From positions 13,516,001 to 13,580,000 of the forward strand of contig CM065304.1 of the NCBI GenBank assembly GCA_033032175.1: 64,000 bases of DNA, given 5' to 3'. This DNA comes from Saturnia japonica (taxonomy: Eukaryota > Arthropoda > Insecta > Lepidoptera > Saturniidae). The notes below the pieces were generated by a model. The model did no database searches. It had not been told where the DNA came from and saw nothing but the letters and a program-made list of their open reading frames with translations. Every line of letters begins with the position of its first letter. Position 1 is the stretch's first letter. Made by a program: the position numbers and the translations under genes. Shown here piece by piece: positions 46,453 through 57,499 of this stretch.

Positions 46453-49400
46453 CTGAAATGATATAGTTATTTCTAAATTGTAACATTTATAGAAATTAAT
46501 GAAAGAAACCTCATTAAAATATTTACCAGAGACTTCGAGTGAAACAGAAGTAGACGTCTTCCCATTAATATTTTCTGCTTTACATGTATATAGACCTGCA
46601 TCTATTTCCTGTACATTTTTAATAACAAGGGAGCCGTTATGATTAATTGAAATACGTTCACTCAATACTATTCTTTCTTCATTAAAGTACCACGCTAGAT
46701 GTGGGTTTGGAGTGCCTATGGCGGCGCAATCAAAAATAACCTGTGACTGTTGTATTTTAGCAGTTTGACTGTGTGGTGTTAAAGTAAACTCAGGAGCGCC
46801 TATAAAAAATGACGAATATAATTAATGGTGTGAAATATATGTGTTTATATTTTTGTTCATAACCCATAATAACTTACTGTTATATTGTTCAGCATCTCGC
46901 TGCACAATAATCTTGGCAGGCTTAGAATGTGCTTGACCAGCTGGATTTTTTGCCATACACTCAAACACTCCAACCTCATTTTCATCTAATCCGTGAACCA
47001 TAAGAGACCCGTTGTTTAAAATCTCGTAACGAGTACCGTCTATTGGAATAACACCAGAATCGTGGAGCCATACAATTTCAGGTTCTGGTTCACCAGTGGC
47101 AATGCATGAAAACATTGCAGCTTCACCAAACTTGATAATTATGTCCTGTGGTTCTTTTTTAAATTTGGGTTGTTCTGAAAATATACATGTTTTCAAATAT
47201 ATTTGGAACATGAAATTTCACCTTTGTGTATGAATATAGTCACTCAATGGATCTTTGTTTACTTACGACAGTGGAAGTCATTTTCCTTCATTGCCGCTAA
47301 AGGCATTCCAGTTACGTTTGTTGGCTGATAACAAGTAGCTGCAATATTCATATCATCATGTTCCGACAGCATACGAACGAACCAAAGCATAGAGCAGTCA
47401 CATATCAAAGCGTTGCTGTCCAAGCGTAGTTTCCGGAGTTTTGGCATACTATTGAATGAACCCCGTGGGATACCCTTTAATTGATTATTATGTAAGTACC
47501 TAAAATTATTTAATTTTTTTATTAAATGAGCAGTTAATACTATAATTAATGCTACATAAAATATATTTATAAACAAGGACTCACAGTCTCTCCAGACGCG
47601 GCATGTTGGAGAATGTTTCTGGCTCAATGTGGTGTATTTCGTTAACATGCAGATATCTGTAGAATAGAATATATAATTAGATTACATGAAAATACCTACT
47701 CAGATTTATAAACATATGTAGACGATAGCCAGCTGTTTTTTTTCTTGTATCAAACAAATTTTCCGTTTCGAACGAGAATAATGTTTAGTTAAATTTTTGA
47801 ATATACAGAATTTCACCAACATGTTCGAGCGTGAAAATTATTACTTTCTGCAACTGTTTCTGCATATTAGTTTCATTAAAATACGATATCGATACCACAA
47901 GTATTGGTAACATTATATATAAAAGTATGAAAATTCATTATTTATGAATATCTTTATCCTTGAAGATTTGTGTTCACTAGTTATTAAAAAATTATATTTC
48001 CCGAATGGTTCCGATAAAATTTAGTAATGAAGTCTAGAAAAAGAAATCGGGTGTTTCACGTTAAATAAATATACAGGATCTAACATTGAAATGGGTCAGT
48101 GAGGAGATCTCTGAAACTATAAGATTTAGAGAAAAATGATCTAAAGGATCATGACATCAATTTTAAAGAAAAGGAAAACTGCATTCATAGATTTTCAAAT
48201 AAACTTTTAGAAGAACTATTGCAAAGGGAGTATCCTCCGACCAGACGGGTGTTATGTCTGGCGGGTAGCTGCCCAACGGTTGTAGTCGTGTTCTTGTATA
48301 TATACTCAATTGAAGAGTTAATTTCTATAGCGCGATGTAGGATACGTCGTATGTGGCTCGATAGATGTCGCTATGTGTCGCTATGTAGATGTCGCTACAT
48401 CACTCCCCTCCGATACCAGAGGTCGATAGCAGGTTGAGTCGTCCATACATCTTGTGATGCTTGCCGGGCCAGTGCAATGTTCCAGTGAGTCGGAACCAGA
48501 TGCCGCATAGATCACGGTGAGTCGGAACTGTCTGCGGTGATGCCCCAGTGAGTTGGGGTGATCCCCCAGTGAGTCGGAGTGATGCTGCAAGAATGCTCCA
48601 GTGAGTCGGAGTGTTGCAGTGCTGCGTAGTGGCTGGCTGCTGTGTCGGACCAGGAGAGAAGTGCGCCTCTGCTTGCTGACCGGCCGAAGTGCTGTGTGAA
48701 GTGATTGTGCTGTGCCAAGGTCGCTGAGAAGGCTGTGGGTGATGACCAGGAATGCGCGTCCGCTGCATGCTGGTGGTCAGGATACCCGAAGTAGCCGTGG
48801 ATGCTGGCTGGCTGTATGACTCGCCGCTTGAATGCTTGAGGAAGTGATGATGACGTCACGAAGACGTAGCTTTTGCGAAGACGGTTGCGCTGACGTCCAT
48901 GCTCGGGGTCACCAGTGTAGAAGAACTATTGCAAAGGGAGGATTCTCCGACCAGACGGGTGTTATGTCTGGCGGGCAGCTGCCCAACGGTTGTAGTCAGG
49001 TTCTGGTATATATACTCAATTGAAGAGTTAATTTCTATAGCGCGATGTAGGATGCGTCGTATGTGGCTAGATAGATGTCGCTATGTAGATGTCGCTACAA
49101 ACTTATACACGAGTCGGAAATCGAACCTAATCATTTTTAGAGAAAAAAGATATCATCTTATTACTATTATTGATAGCGTAGGTTGTATGGAATAATTGTT
49201 GCAAGCAAACCTTATATCTAAAATTAAAAGAAAATGCTGAATTTAATTATTTTGTTTTGAAAAGTGCAAAATAACAGACATTATTACAATAATCAACTGT
49301 TTTAGTTAATAATCTTGGTACTGCATTTTGTATTTTCAATTGGTTAATTTGCTCTAACATGATCTCTATGGTTTTTATTAGACCTCCAGCAGTATCGTAG

Positions 49401-52400
49401 CTGGTTTTGTATAGGTACTATATATTTAGGGTAACCCCACAAGGAATATTCAGATGGTATTAAATCTGGCGAATTTCTTTATACTAATTTATTTTTATTG
49501 GAAGTCATTATTTAAGAAGTCGAGTTGTGATTCGACTGTTGCAGTAAGGACGACTTTAAGATACATTTCATTTAACTACGGGGTTGGACATCTCCGTAAT
49601 AAGGTTTTGTTTTGGAAAACATATTCCATCAAAAACATAAATGTGAAATGAAAGCCAAGTTGATTGTTGACTTTTTAGCGGAGGTGAGGAACAGAGAGTA
49701 AAGTTCCTCATCCGCCATAAAAAAGGGAGGATCCTCCGGCCAGACGGGTGCTATGTCGGGCGGGCAGCTGCCCCTACTGTTGTAGTCGGGTTCTTGTATA
49801 TATACTCAACGATAGAGTTAATTTCTATAGCGCAATGTAGGATAGTAGGATGCGTCCTATGTGGCTCGATAGATGTCGCTATGTGTCGCTACGTAGTTGT
49901 GTCGATGCATTGATGCGTCAGTTGTGGCGAGAGATGTCGCTACAACTTCAACGACAAAAGGAGTGAGATATAAATGGGTGCCAAGTTCAATGGTCAGGCC
50001 TGAAATTTATTTATAACAACATAAAATATTTTAAAACAACTTAAAATATAATTTAAGTCAACTTAACTTAACTTATCAAGTTAACTTAGGATAATATATT
50101 GAAGCCTAAGGTCTGACTTGGCTAGTTTCAATATATATCGTCTCAAGTCGTTCAGATCTGAATATGAGCTCAATCAGTTAAGTTGTTCAGAAGATAAAGA
50201 ATACTAACAGATGCACACAATACTTTGCTTTAAAAGATTATACGTTTTAAATTATTCCGTTCAGTGGCTGTTATGACTAACTATATTTAAAAATCGGACA
50301 AGTAGCGAGTAGAACGCGCTCTCTCAAGTTTCCGTACTGATTACATGATGAAGTATAACTTAAAACCTCAAACTGTTTTCAAGAGGAAAAATAAAATTTA
50401 ATATACATTTTGTTGCCTTTAATTTCACACGGGATTAAAAATTCATTAGTTTCGGATTTATTCCTACTTTATGTGAAAACGTTTCTGTGCCAAATTTCAA
50501 GACACTAGGTCACCGTGAAGTACCCTTTAGATTTTTATACTTGGTCACGAGCATGACTTTTACTATGAAGGATTGTATCTCTTTGTTGTGTTAACCTAGA
50601 AACCTGATTTTTTTACAGCAGCATGAAGCCATAGATAGACCTTAGTATATGATATTAATTTCAGCTTTATACCTCAAGTCGTTTTCGAGAAAAGTAGTCT
50701 TGACCAGCAGATAGACGGACAATACAGTGATCTTATAAGGGTTCCGTTTTTTTTTTAATTATGAGGTACGGAACCCTAAAAATTGTAGTGAATCTTGGAT
50801 TAAATAGAGATAAGATTATGAAGCCATAAATAAAACTAATTTGTAAATAAATCATTATTGTTTTTAGAGGAACACCAACATATTTCACAGTATAAGTTGG
50901 TACCAAAACAATACGAAAACGGCTTAATCGTGAGCTGCAGCTAGCCAAGCACGTGGATGCAGTATTTCGTTACTCATGTTATTTGAAAGTGTCAAAATAA
51001 GTAGTTTCTAATTGAAGTTTCGCTGTAGTCGAGTTACTGTCTACTGTATTTACTATAAAGGATAGAAAAACGTCTGCGAAAAGTTATCCAAACGATAAAT
51101 CAGTGATAATGAGCAATATTCTAATATCGCTGTAATCGGTTTTATTAAAAGTCTATGATCTTATAAACTAAATCTCTATCATTTCGTGAGTTTGCTTGTA
51201 AGTAGATAAGAGTAGAGTAGACGTGATTAACTGTAGGTATTGGAGTATGATCCATGCTTTTGATGCTTTTGGAAGCTGTAAAAGCCTTCTGTGGTTTCAG
51301 GGCCTTTAAGGATAGATAACATTATAGTCAGATCGAAATAAAAGCAATAATTGTCACAGCTTAACTTTATAAACACATTCTTTTTAATTCTTTATAAGTT
51401 TAGTCTTTGGGGTCAAAGCCTCACATAAATATTAAATGACGATGTGGCCGCTAAGTCACACACGCTAAGTCTATGGAGGAACTTTGTCTCAAGTGGAGCT
51501 GCCGGAACACACCTCTAGATGCTTGGCGGCAGATCTTCAAATTAAGGGTGTGGTAGCTAGCCAGGCGGCCATTAGAAAACGTCCTACCACCGTAATATGG
51601 TTTCTTCGCGATGTTTTTCTTAACCGAAAGCTCAGGATCATTGCAGGGACTGTCCAAATTATCTCAAACGAGGTGGTGTTCGTACCTATACGCTAGCACT
51701 AAGCTATAGATAATTGCTTCAAAATTTTTGTCTCTAATCTAAGTTATGAATAATTACGACGCTCAAACAGTTTAGATCAATTTGGAATGAATATTATGAT
51801 TATACAATTACAACCGCATGACTATCCCTGTATATGCCTACCAGGAAATTATAAGTAACGACAGCAACCTATTTTGTCAGGAATGATGTCATTGTTTTGA
51901 AGGTAACACTCTGATTGACACTCAAACAAAATGATTAATAACTAGCAAGTGCTTAAGACATGTCTATAAATTGTTTGCGATGTTATTATCGCATAAATAT
52001 TCACAACTAAGCCTCTATACTCCTTTAGATACGTGTAATGTCTTACTTTATAACTCCTATAATGTAAGTATTTAACTGTAATTTTTATTAACTTCGTTAG
52101 TGTTTTACCGATGAACAACCTGTACACGAAATAAGTTTGATAACTTAATACTAAAACTACTTTACTTTAAATCACTTTATCATATTTTTGTGTGTAATAA
52201 CATAACAAAAACGATTTCTTAACGAATTCGCTAATGTTTATTGAGTAGTTTTAGGTGCTTACTACATAAATTGTAAGATAAAAAAAGAAACTACCAAGGT
52301 ACTTGAAATTTTATAGAGCAGCTGGGATGCTTAAAGTTATTATAATAATTTAAAAATAAAATTTATATTGTTATTCAACAATATTGTAGGTATTGTTGTA

Positions 52401-55400
52401 ACTAAAACCGGACGCTTTGGCGTTTTTTACAGTTATGCATTTTGGCTAAAACAATCTTTCCATAGGAGGCCAAAATGATCCGAAGGATCATTTTACTAGC
52501 ACTATTAAATGAAAGTATATTTTTGTTTAATATGCATCATTTTTGATGTGAAGCATCTAATGGCACCCTTGGACGGGAGTAAAAGCTTTCTGATGGGACG
52601 TCGCTACGTGCCATTCGTCAGTGTGGTTTCTTATGCTATTTGGTATTTAGCAATTTAGTTACTAAATGAAAATGATGGAAAATAACTCAACTATGACGCG
52701 AACGAAGCTGCGGGCAAAGTGCTAGTTTTATTATAATATATATAAACTGCAAAATATAGCCATATTAACTGGGATAAATAAATTTTATCATGCCTCAGTT
52801 GACTTCAGATACAATTCATATCGGTTCTTTATACATCCCATCTGCCAGTCAGCCAACTTAAAGAATTTAGTAAAAAATTGTCAACAATTTCTGATAACGT
52901 TGGTGTATAGTTATTTTTATCTTATCTCGTGTGCTGTTAGTAACTATATAGTTATCTAAGAATGGATATAATATAAAAAATCCAAACAATCCACAACTAC
53001 TTAATGAAAGCGTGGTTATTTTTGGACTAGAGGCATGAATAATTCGGATTAGAGGGATGTGGTTATCCACATCTGTTGCTGAACAGAATGTACCTACTAT
53101 TTCAAACAGTTTCGAATTGACTCATAATGACGTCAGTTTTATTACTCAGTGATATAATTACTTTTCTGTTTTATTATATGTATGTGAATAAATAAACAAA
53201 TGAGAGAGTAGTTGAGGCAAAAATCTTTATCAGATATTATGATTAATTGTCAATAATACGAAAAGTTTTCAGATGGTAAGGACAAAATAAAGTAATATAA
53301 AACTCTCTAAATTGTTAGTATAATATTTAAGCGTAGCTATAGTGTAAGCTGTGAAAATAATGTAGGTACGTCGAGGCTATTCTTAGACAATAGCTGAACC
53401 CAAGGGTCGCTTCCCGGAATAATTTCTCGAAGCGAATTCTGCGCTGCAAATACGTATTAGCGTCGAATTTATAGTCAACCAGCTGTGTCCACGACTTCGT
53501 TCGCGTGGACTACGGAATGCCGTCAATTGGGCATATGCACGAATCGTACTACTCCGCTTCAGGTTAAATGCTTGTTGTGGGTGATCCATAGAAGATAGAC
53601 AAAATATGCACTCGTTGACTTTTTGTATGTCTTTTTAATATCTAAAATTATGAAGTACATACATTAATTTGATATACATTCAATCAAAAAAGTATCGGGG
53701 ATGGATGATTTATTTATGGTTCCAAATTTTTTTTCTTGTTAGGTTGGCCCGACTGTTTTTCATTTTAGATTAAATACAGTGCTGTTTTTAGTTAGATCAT
53801 ATCTAGAGTGTATTGCGAATGTCACAATGAACAAAATCATCGAACAAAGAGTTTGTCTTAAATTTTGCATCGCCAATGGAATTTCGTGTTCTGAGACACT
53901 GAACATGTGTTACACAAGGCTAACGGTGAATCGAATTTATAAAAAACACGTGCTTATAAGTGGTACAAAGCGTTCAAAAGCGGTCGAGATATGCTGAAAG
54001 ATTTGCCTTGCCCTGGTAGGCCATCAATGTCTTCAATTGAAGTTAACATCGCAAAAGTGAAGGAAATAGTGACTGTAAGTCCTCTTTGAAATTTGAGAGA
54101 GATAGCTACTGAACTTTCTGTGTCTCGCGGGTCGATCAGTATCATTTTAAATAATCACCTGGGAATGAAACATGTTGTCGCTCGGCTAGTCCCAAAAGAC
54201 CTGAATTTTCTCCAAAAACTCAATGACATAAGAGTCGCTGAGGATATGCTAGAACGAGTCGATTCCGACCCAACATTCATATGACGAGACGGGGGTTTAC
54301 GAGTTTGACATACAAATTAGTCAAGCTTCGGAGTGGTGCCTTCCAACTGAACCGGAACCGAAAAAACTACGCCAAAGTCGATCAAAAGTCAAAATCATGT
54401 TGACTGTTTTCTTTGACTTCCGCGGTGTTGTGCACTCGGAATTCTTACAGGAAGATCAAACAGTAAATAAAGTATATTATTTGAGCGTTATGCGGCGTTT
54501 AAAAAAGTAAATTCAAGGAAAATGCCAGATTTGTGGAAAAAAAATCTTGGATTTTGCACCACGATATTGCGCCTTCCCACAAGACCATAACTGTGAATGA
54601 ATTTTTGACAAAAAAACTCAACAAATACCATCGAGGAACCACCTTATTCATCAGATATGGCTCCGGCCGACTTCTTTCGTTTTCCTAAACTCAAATTACC
54701 ACTTCGTGGCACCTATTTTCATTCGGTAGAAGACTTAAAGGAGAATTCGCGATGAGAAATAAACACAATTCCAGAAAAAGCGTTTAAAAAATGTTTTGAT
54801 GATTGGATTATTCATTGGCGAAAGTGTAACATTTGTAAAGGAACATACTTTGAAAGTGATAAAATAAATTTGGATGAATAAGTAATATTTTGTGTATTAT
54901 TGATCTTTTCCCGGTACTATTTTGACTTTTTGTAGTATCTCTTATGGTTTACTCAGCATAAGCCATTTAAACGCCTGAAATGATTCACCATGGCCAGTAT
55001 TTTTTTATTTTCAAAGAACCCTAATTCTTTTGCTACAATAAAACTAGCTTAAGTTACTCCTTAAATCATCAGCTATCTACCAGTGAAAGTCTCGTCAAAA
55101 TTGGTCCAACCATTTCGGAGTTTACTCGGAACGAATAGGCAAACAGACAAAAAATTTAAAATTGAGTTTTTAGTTATAGGTATCGTATATACTTTCATAT
55201 GCATTTAGTAAAAAGCTGTTTTTTTTACATTGCAAACAGACACTTTAATTTTATTCATTGTAATAGTAGATAACGGGCAATTCTAATTAATATAGTAATT
55301 GGTTTTTCGACTAGGAAGAAATTTTATACATATTTAACCTTCCATGTTTATCTAGACATTTTTTTTTTGAGTATATTCCAAAGACACCAAGGGAAGTAAC

Positions 55401-56377
55401 AGCCGGCTAGGAGAGAGGCGTATTTATGGGAAGATATAAAAAACAGATAGGTATTTATTTACAAGTAAAAGCTTGGAACCGTTATATGTAAACCGAAAAA
55501 GCTGTTTCTACGTACGTAGGTAGGTACTGGTGTGTGACACAAATACACAAGAGTAAATTGTGCTTTTCTCTATTCAATCGTAAGGATGTTTACTTTGTTA
55601 GAAAGAGAAAAAACAAATATGACTCGAAATAAGCTCTTCACTCTTCTCAATTATAGTAATAGAAAGAGATAGCACCATGTAGCAAGCAGTTATATTAGAA
55701 CAGGTTACTGGAAGTGTTATTTATCTGGAATAGGTGGAACAGGCTTCTTATTTGACCAGTTATAGCTCGAGTCCTACAGCCAGGTCCACACCAGTCTCCG
55801 CCACCATGACTACCATTCAAGGGATTATGTGAAGGCTGGAATTTCAACCTCCCGGGATGAAGATTAAGTGATCCCTGGGTTCAGTAACCCTACTAACCAA
55901 GACTTAAGAGAGGTAGGGCAAAGAGTATTTTTAGAGATTTCTCTCTACTTTTGGCAGTCCGACAGGTGGAATACCTCCACCATACGGAAGATCGCAGCCA
56001 AATAACTTCAAGGTTCAAGTCAAGTTCAAGGTTGGCCACGCGTTGGTTATACCTATTGTATTTCTAGCATCCATACACCACGGTGGCCACTTAGACATCA
56101 GGCAGAATGTATGCTTGTTTAGCCACTTTTGTTGTTATTTAAAAAAAAGAAATATACTTACAATTGTTCCAAATGCGTCAAGTCTTGAAAAACGTCAGGA
56201 TCGATATACTGGATGCGGTTCCGATAGAGATACAGGTACTTCATGCGTCGTAGCCCATGGAATATACCAGAGCGTAATGCTTTCAAACGGTTATCATTTA
56301 GAAGTAGCGAACGGAGCTGGTGAAGGTGGCTGAAGACCCCAGGTTCTATGTCTTGAATCATGTTGAAACGTACATCC
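43604..56377 (-). CDS. Pxn: Peroxidasin, 5'-partial, 6 exons visible
   Basis: Peroxidasin is a secreted haem peroxidase of the extracellular matrix that makes hypobromous acid and forms sulfilimine cross-links in collagen IV. Exons from 5' to 3' are 56162-56377, 47585-47656, 47267-47499, 46878-47174, 46527-46799 and 43604-46452. All joins keep frame and total 1,312 residues. The order is leucine-rich repeats, LRR C-cap, four Ig domains, peroxidase, a basic cleavage site (KRRARR) and a coiled coil. Distal Asp-His (QWLDHD), haem-linked Glu (ANEQIGL), catalytic Arg (WMREHNR) and proximal His (LRFGHSMINP) are present. The signal peptide and LRR N-cap were not found and probably lie beyond 56,400. 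No C-terminal VWC domain follows the coiled coil. The 8.5-kb intron between 47656 and 56162 is full of transposons. Confidence 0.92.
46527..46799 (-). CDS. Pxn: Peroxidasin exon: Ig2
   Basis: 91 codons of I-set Ig: APEFTLTPHSQTAKI, Cys in VIFDCAAIG, Trp in LAWYFNEE, and DAGLYTCKAENINGK. Acceptor TTTTTTATAG, donor GTAAATAT, phase 1 on both sides, as usual for Ig exons. Confidence 0.9.
46878..47174 (-). CDS. Pxn: Peroxidasin exon: Ig1
   Basis: 99 codons: QPKFKKEPQDIIIKFGEAAM, Cys in FSCIATGEPEP, Trp in IVWLHDSG, and VGVFECMAKNPAG. Acceptor ATTTTCAG, donor GTAAGT, phase 1 on both sides. Confidence 0.9.
47267..47499 (-). CDS. Pxn: Peroxidasin exon: last LRR and LRR C-cap
   Basis: It reads YLHNNQLKGIPRGSFNSMP and LRKLRLDSNALICDCSMLWF, followed by Cys residues typical of an LRRCT cap (CDC ... 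ATCYQP ... FHC). Acceptor AATTTTAG, donor GTAAGT. Confidence 0.9.
47585..47656 (-). CDS. Pxn: Peroxidasin exon: one leucine-rich repeat
   Basis: Exactly 72 nt, one 24-residue repeat (YLHVNEIHHIEPETFSNMPR). Acceptor ATTCTACAG, donor GTGAGTCC. Phase 2 at both ends matches the neighbours. The 72-nt LRR exon is a common unit in this family. Confidence 0.88.
48206..48399 (-). repeat. TRIM LTR (3' LTR on the - strand)
   Basis: 194 bp. It begins TGTAGCGACATCTACATAGC on the - strand and ends TTCTAAA, where the usual CA end has mutated. It has an extra CGCTATGTGT block relative to the partner LTR and a TATATATAC box in the middle. Confidence 0.7.
48916..49099 (-). repeat. TRIM LTR (5' LTR on the - strand)
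   Basis: 184 bp with intact TG...CA ends (TGTAGCGACATC ... TTCTTCTACA). It is about 90 percent alike to the partner by eye. Confidence 0.7.
49723..49944 (-). repeat. Solo or truncated LTR of the same family
   Basis: AAGGGAGGATCCTCCGGCCA to GAGATGTCGCTACA matches the TRIM LTR but has a 20-30 bp insertion near GTTGTGTCGATGCATTGATG. About 25 bp is lost or replaced at the end near 49723. No interior sequence follows. Confidence 0.6.
49945..51440. other. Peroxidasin intron, mostly unassigned, with one hairpin-ended repeat
   Basis: At 50490-50780 a repeat ends in AGGGTTCCGT ... ACGGAACCCT (about 50738-50777), a 10-bp perfect inverted pair around a T-rich loop. It is preceded by AGCAGATAGACGGACAATAC. 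This end is familiar from a repeat common in Lepidoptera and other arthropods. No coding sequence was seen. Confidence 0.45.
51441..51649 (-). repeat. tRNA-derived SINE copy
   Basis: Inverted relative of 26766-27014 with GATGTGGCC, TGCTTGGCGGCAGATCTTCA, GGTGTGGTAGCTAGCCAGGC and CGAAAGCTCAGGATCATTGC. The promoter boxes are cut off at the head end. The open frames on both strands here are spurious. Confidence 0.55.
51650..53478. other. Peroxidasin intron, mostly unassigned
   Basis: It holds a perfect 10-bp hairpin with a 3-nt loop, AAAATGATCC-GAA-GGATCATTTT, at 52472-52494. A truncated Helitron-like tail ending GTGCTAG lies at 52645-52725. Otherwise AT-rich with no coding signal. Confidence 0.45.
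53677..54935 (+). mobile_element. Mariner element, copy 2 (inactive), nested
   Basis: 1,259 bp with TA at 53675-53676 and 54936-54937. Ends are CATTCAATCAAAAAAGTATC and, inverted, CTACAAAAAGTCAAAATAGT. The transposase starts MNKIIEQRVCLKFCIANGIS at 53827. Frame breaks occur near 53910 and 54088 and after 54284. Catalytic sites HHDIAPSHKT and MAPADFFRFPKLK are still readable; near the first site the ITGDETW codons are largely deleted. It is the same subfamily as 22497-23736. Confidence 0.8.
53827..54284 (+). pseudogene. Mariner transposase N-terminal half, frameshifted
   Basis: Helix-turn-helix parts are spread over different frames: RVCLKFCIANGISCSETLNM (53779-53997 frame), then KSGRDMLKDLPCPGRPSMS, then REIATELSVSRGSISIILNN and LNFLQKLNDIRVAEDMLERV (54093-54284). 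It stops at PTFI TGA, short of the first catalytic Asp. Confidence 0.7.
55272..56160. other. Peroxidasin intron next to the LRR exon
   Basis: A LINE 3'-end-like scrap (GGTGGCCACTTAGACATCAG, ATGCTTGTTTAGCCAC) lies at about 56080-56128, close to the exon 56162. The block 55740-55990 is GC-richer and unassigned. Confidence 0.4.
56162..56377 (-). CDS. Pxn: Peroxidasin exon: three leucine-rich repeats
   Basis: 216 nt, three 24-residue repeats (DVRFNMIQDIEPGVFSHLHQ, LLLNDNRLKALRSGIFHGLR, LYLYRNRIQYIDPDVFQDLT). Acceptor TTCTTGTTACAG, donor GTAAGT. This is the most 5' exon I can find; earlier exons must lie upstream. Confidence 0.88.
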
Positions 56378-56774
56378 CTGTAACAAGAAAAATGAATAAA
56401 ATAAAAGTATCTTTTTTTATTTATTTGGGCTTTCAACATAAAAATTACGTTTACAATTATTTTTATATTACAGATATCATAAAAATACAGCCAATTACAG
56501 GTTGCCCCGACTTATCGATCTCGTTCTTTATCATTTTCGCCTTAATATCCTATTGTGCTTTTAAAAAAGTTGTGAACACATTTATTTATGTACGCGTATT
56601 ATGCAATGTATGATGACTAACTTCATCACAATAAACAAGAGGTTTAGCAAACAACTTCATGGTGTAGACTTTCTGTTATAATGTGCGGGCATATCGTAAG
56701 AAATCACTCATATATTTTACTCATAACGCCCCCAAAGAAGTATAATTTCAAAAAACATTATAGGTGCCTATTAA

Positions 56775-57321
56775 TCTATACTTTATTAATATAATAAAGC
56801 GGAAGAGTTTTTTTTGTTTGTTTATTTAAATACGCTAATCTCTGGAACTACTAATCGGATTAAATATTGATTTTTGTTAAGTAAGTCGGAAGAGGAAGTT
56901 TTCCCGAACTGCTTTATTTGCTAATGGTAAATGATACGTAAATACAATGTTGTACAAAACTATGGGTCCTTAGTTGTATATCTAAAAAAAACCGCCATAG
57001 CATATACCTACCTATCTCCTATACATAGGCGACAATAAAATATTTTGTGACAAAAATTTGTCGAATATCAAAAAGTGATTTGTGAGCATTATGTTTAGGC
57101 ATGGCATATTAATCCTTACAAACAAAAGTTACTTCCCCATAAAGACAATTTTATGAAGTTAAAATTGGACCTTTAAGCATGGTATTTGGACACATAGTTT
57201 AGGAGATAATGGAAAATTAAAATAATTTTTACTTACAGGAAGTGAGAACAATTATAAAAGGCAACACGGGTGCGTTGGCGACGCATCACGGTATTTGTCG
57301 GATAAAATTAACAAGCATGAA
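56775..57321 (+). mobile_element. Helitron-like element, 3'-truncated
   Basis: It starts TCTATACTTTATTAATATAA then TAAAGCGGAAGAGTTTT with GTTTGTTTATTTAAATACGC, the typical 5' end of a common lepidopteran Helitron family. The 3' CTAG end is missing. Another Helitron-like start (ATCCATACTAAAATTATAAA) follows at about 57322 and fades near 57500. Confidence 0.55.
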
Positions 57322-57499
57322 ATCCATACTAAAATTATAAATGCGAAAGTAGCTCTGTCTGTCTGTTACGTTTTCACGCCTTAACCGCTGAACAAATTTT
57401 GATGACTTTTGGTATAGAAAGGATATAGGGTACTTTTTGTAGCGAAAATAAAACTTCAAGGGTAAAAAATAGGAGATAAAAGTATGTAAGAGGGAAATA

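Larger units (their letters stand above)
48206..49099 (-). mobile_element. Small non-coding LTR retrotransposon (TRIM-like)
   Basis: Two direct repeats, 48206-48399 and 48916-49099, bracket 516 bp of GC-rich interior. They carry CCAGACGGGTGTTATGTCTG and end GATGTCGCTACA. On the - strand the downstream LTR is followed after one base by TGGTGACCCCGA, a typical primer-binding-site form. The other LTR is preceded by a purine tract GGAGGGGAGTGA. The host bases AACT flank both sides (48202-48205, 49100-49103). No gag or pol is present; interior frames (for example 48400-48768) have no known domain. It lies in a peroxidasin intron in the same orientation as the gene. Confidence 0.72.
53479..55271 (-). 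mobile_element. Lep1-type Helitron-like element split by a mariner
   Basis: The left part 53479-53676 (CAGCTGTGTCCACGACTTCG to ACATTAATTTGATATA) and the right part 54936-55271 (TATCTCTTATGGTTTACTCA to TTTATTCATTG) join to the same order as the intact copy at 20119-20627. The split falls in TTTG(C/A)TATATCTCTTATG. The element is in the - orientation. Confidence 0.7.

Noticed and set aside
48400..48859. Two - strand frames of 115-122 codons rich in His, Ser and Thr
   Set aside because: They lie within the GC-rich, internally repetitive TRIM interior; the low-complexity composition explains the open frames and no gag, pol or other domain is visible.
55740..55990. GC-richer block as an extra peroxidasin exon
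   Set aside because: No LRR or signal-peptide motif in any - strand frame, and the flanking exons already join in phase.
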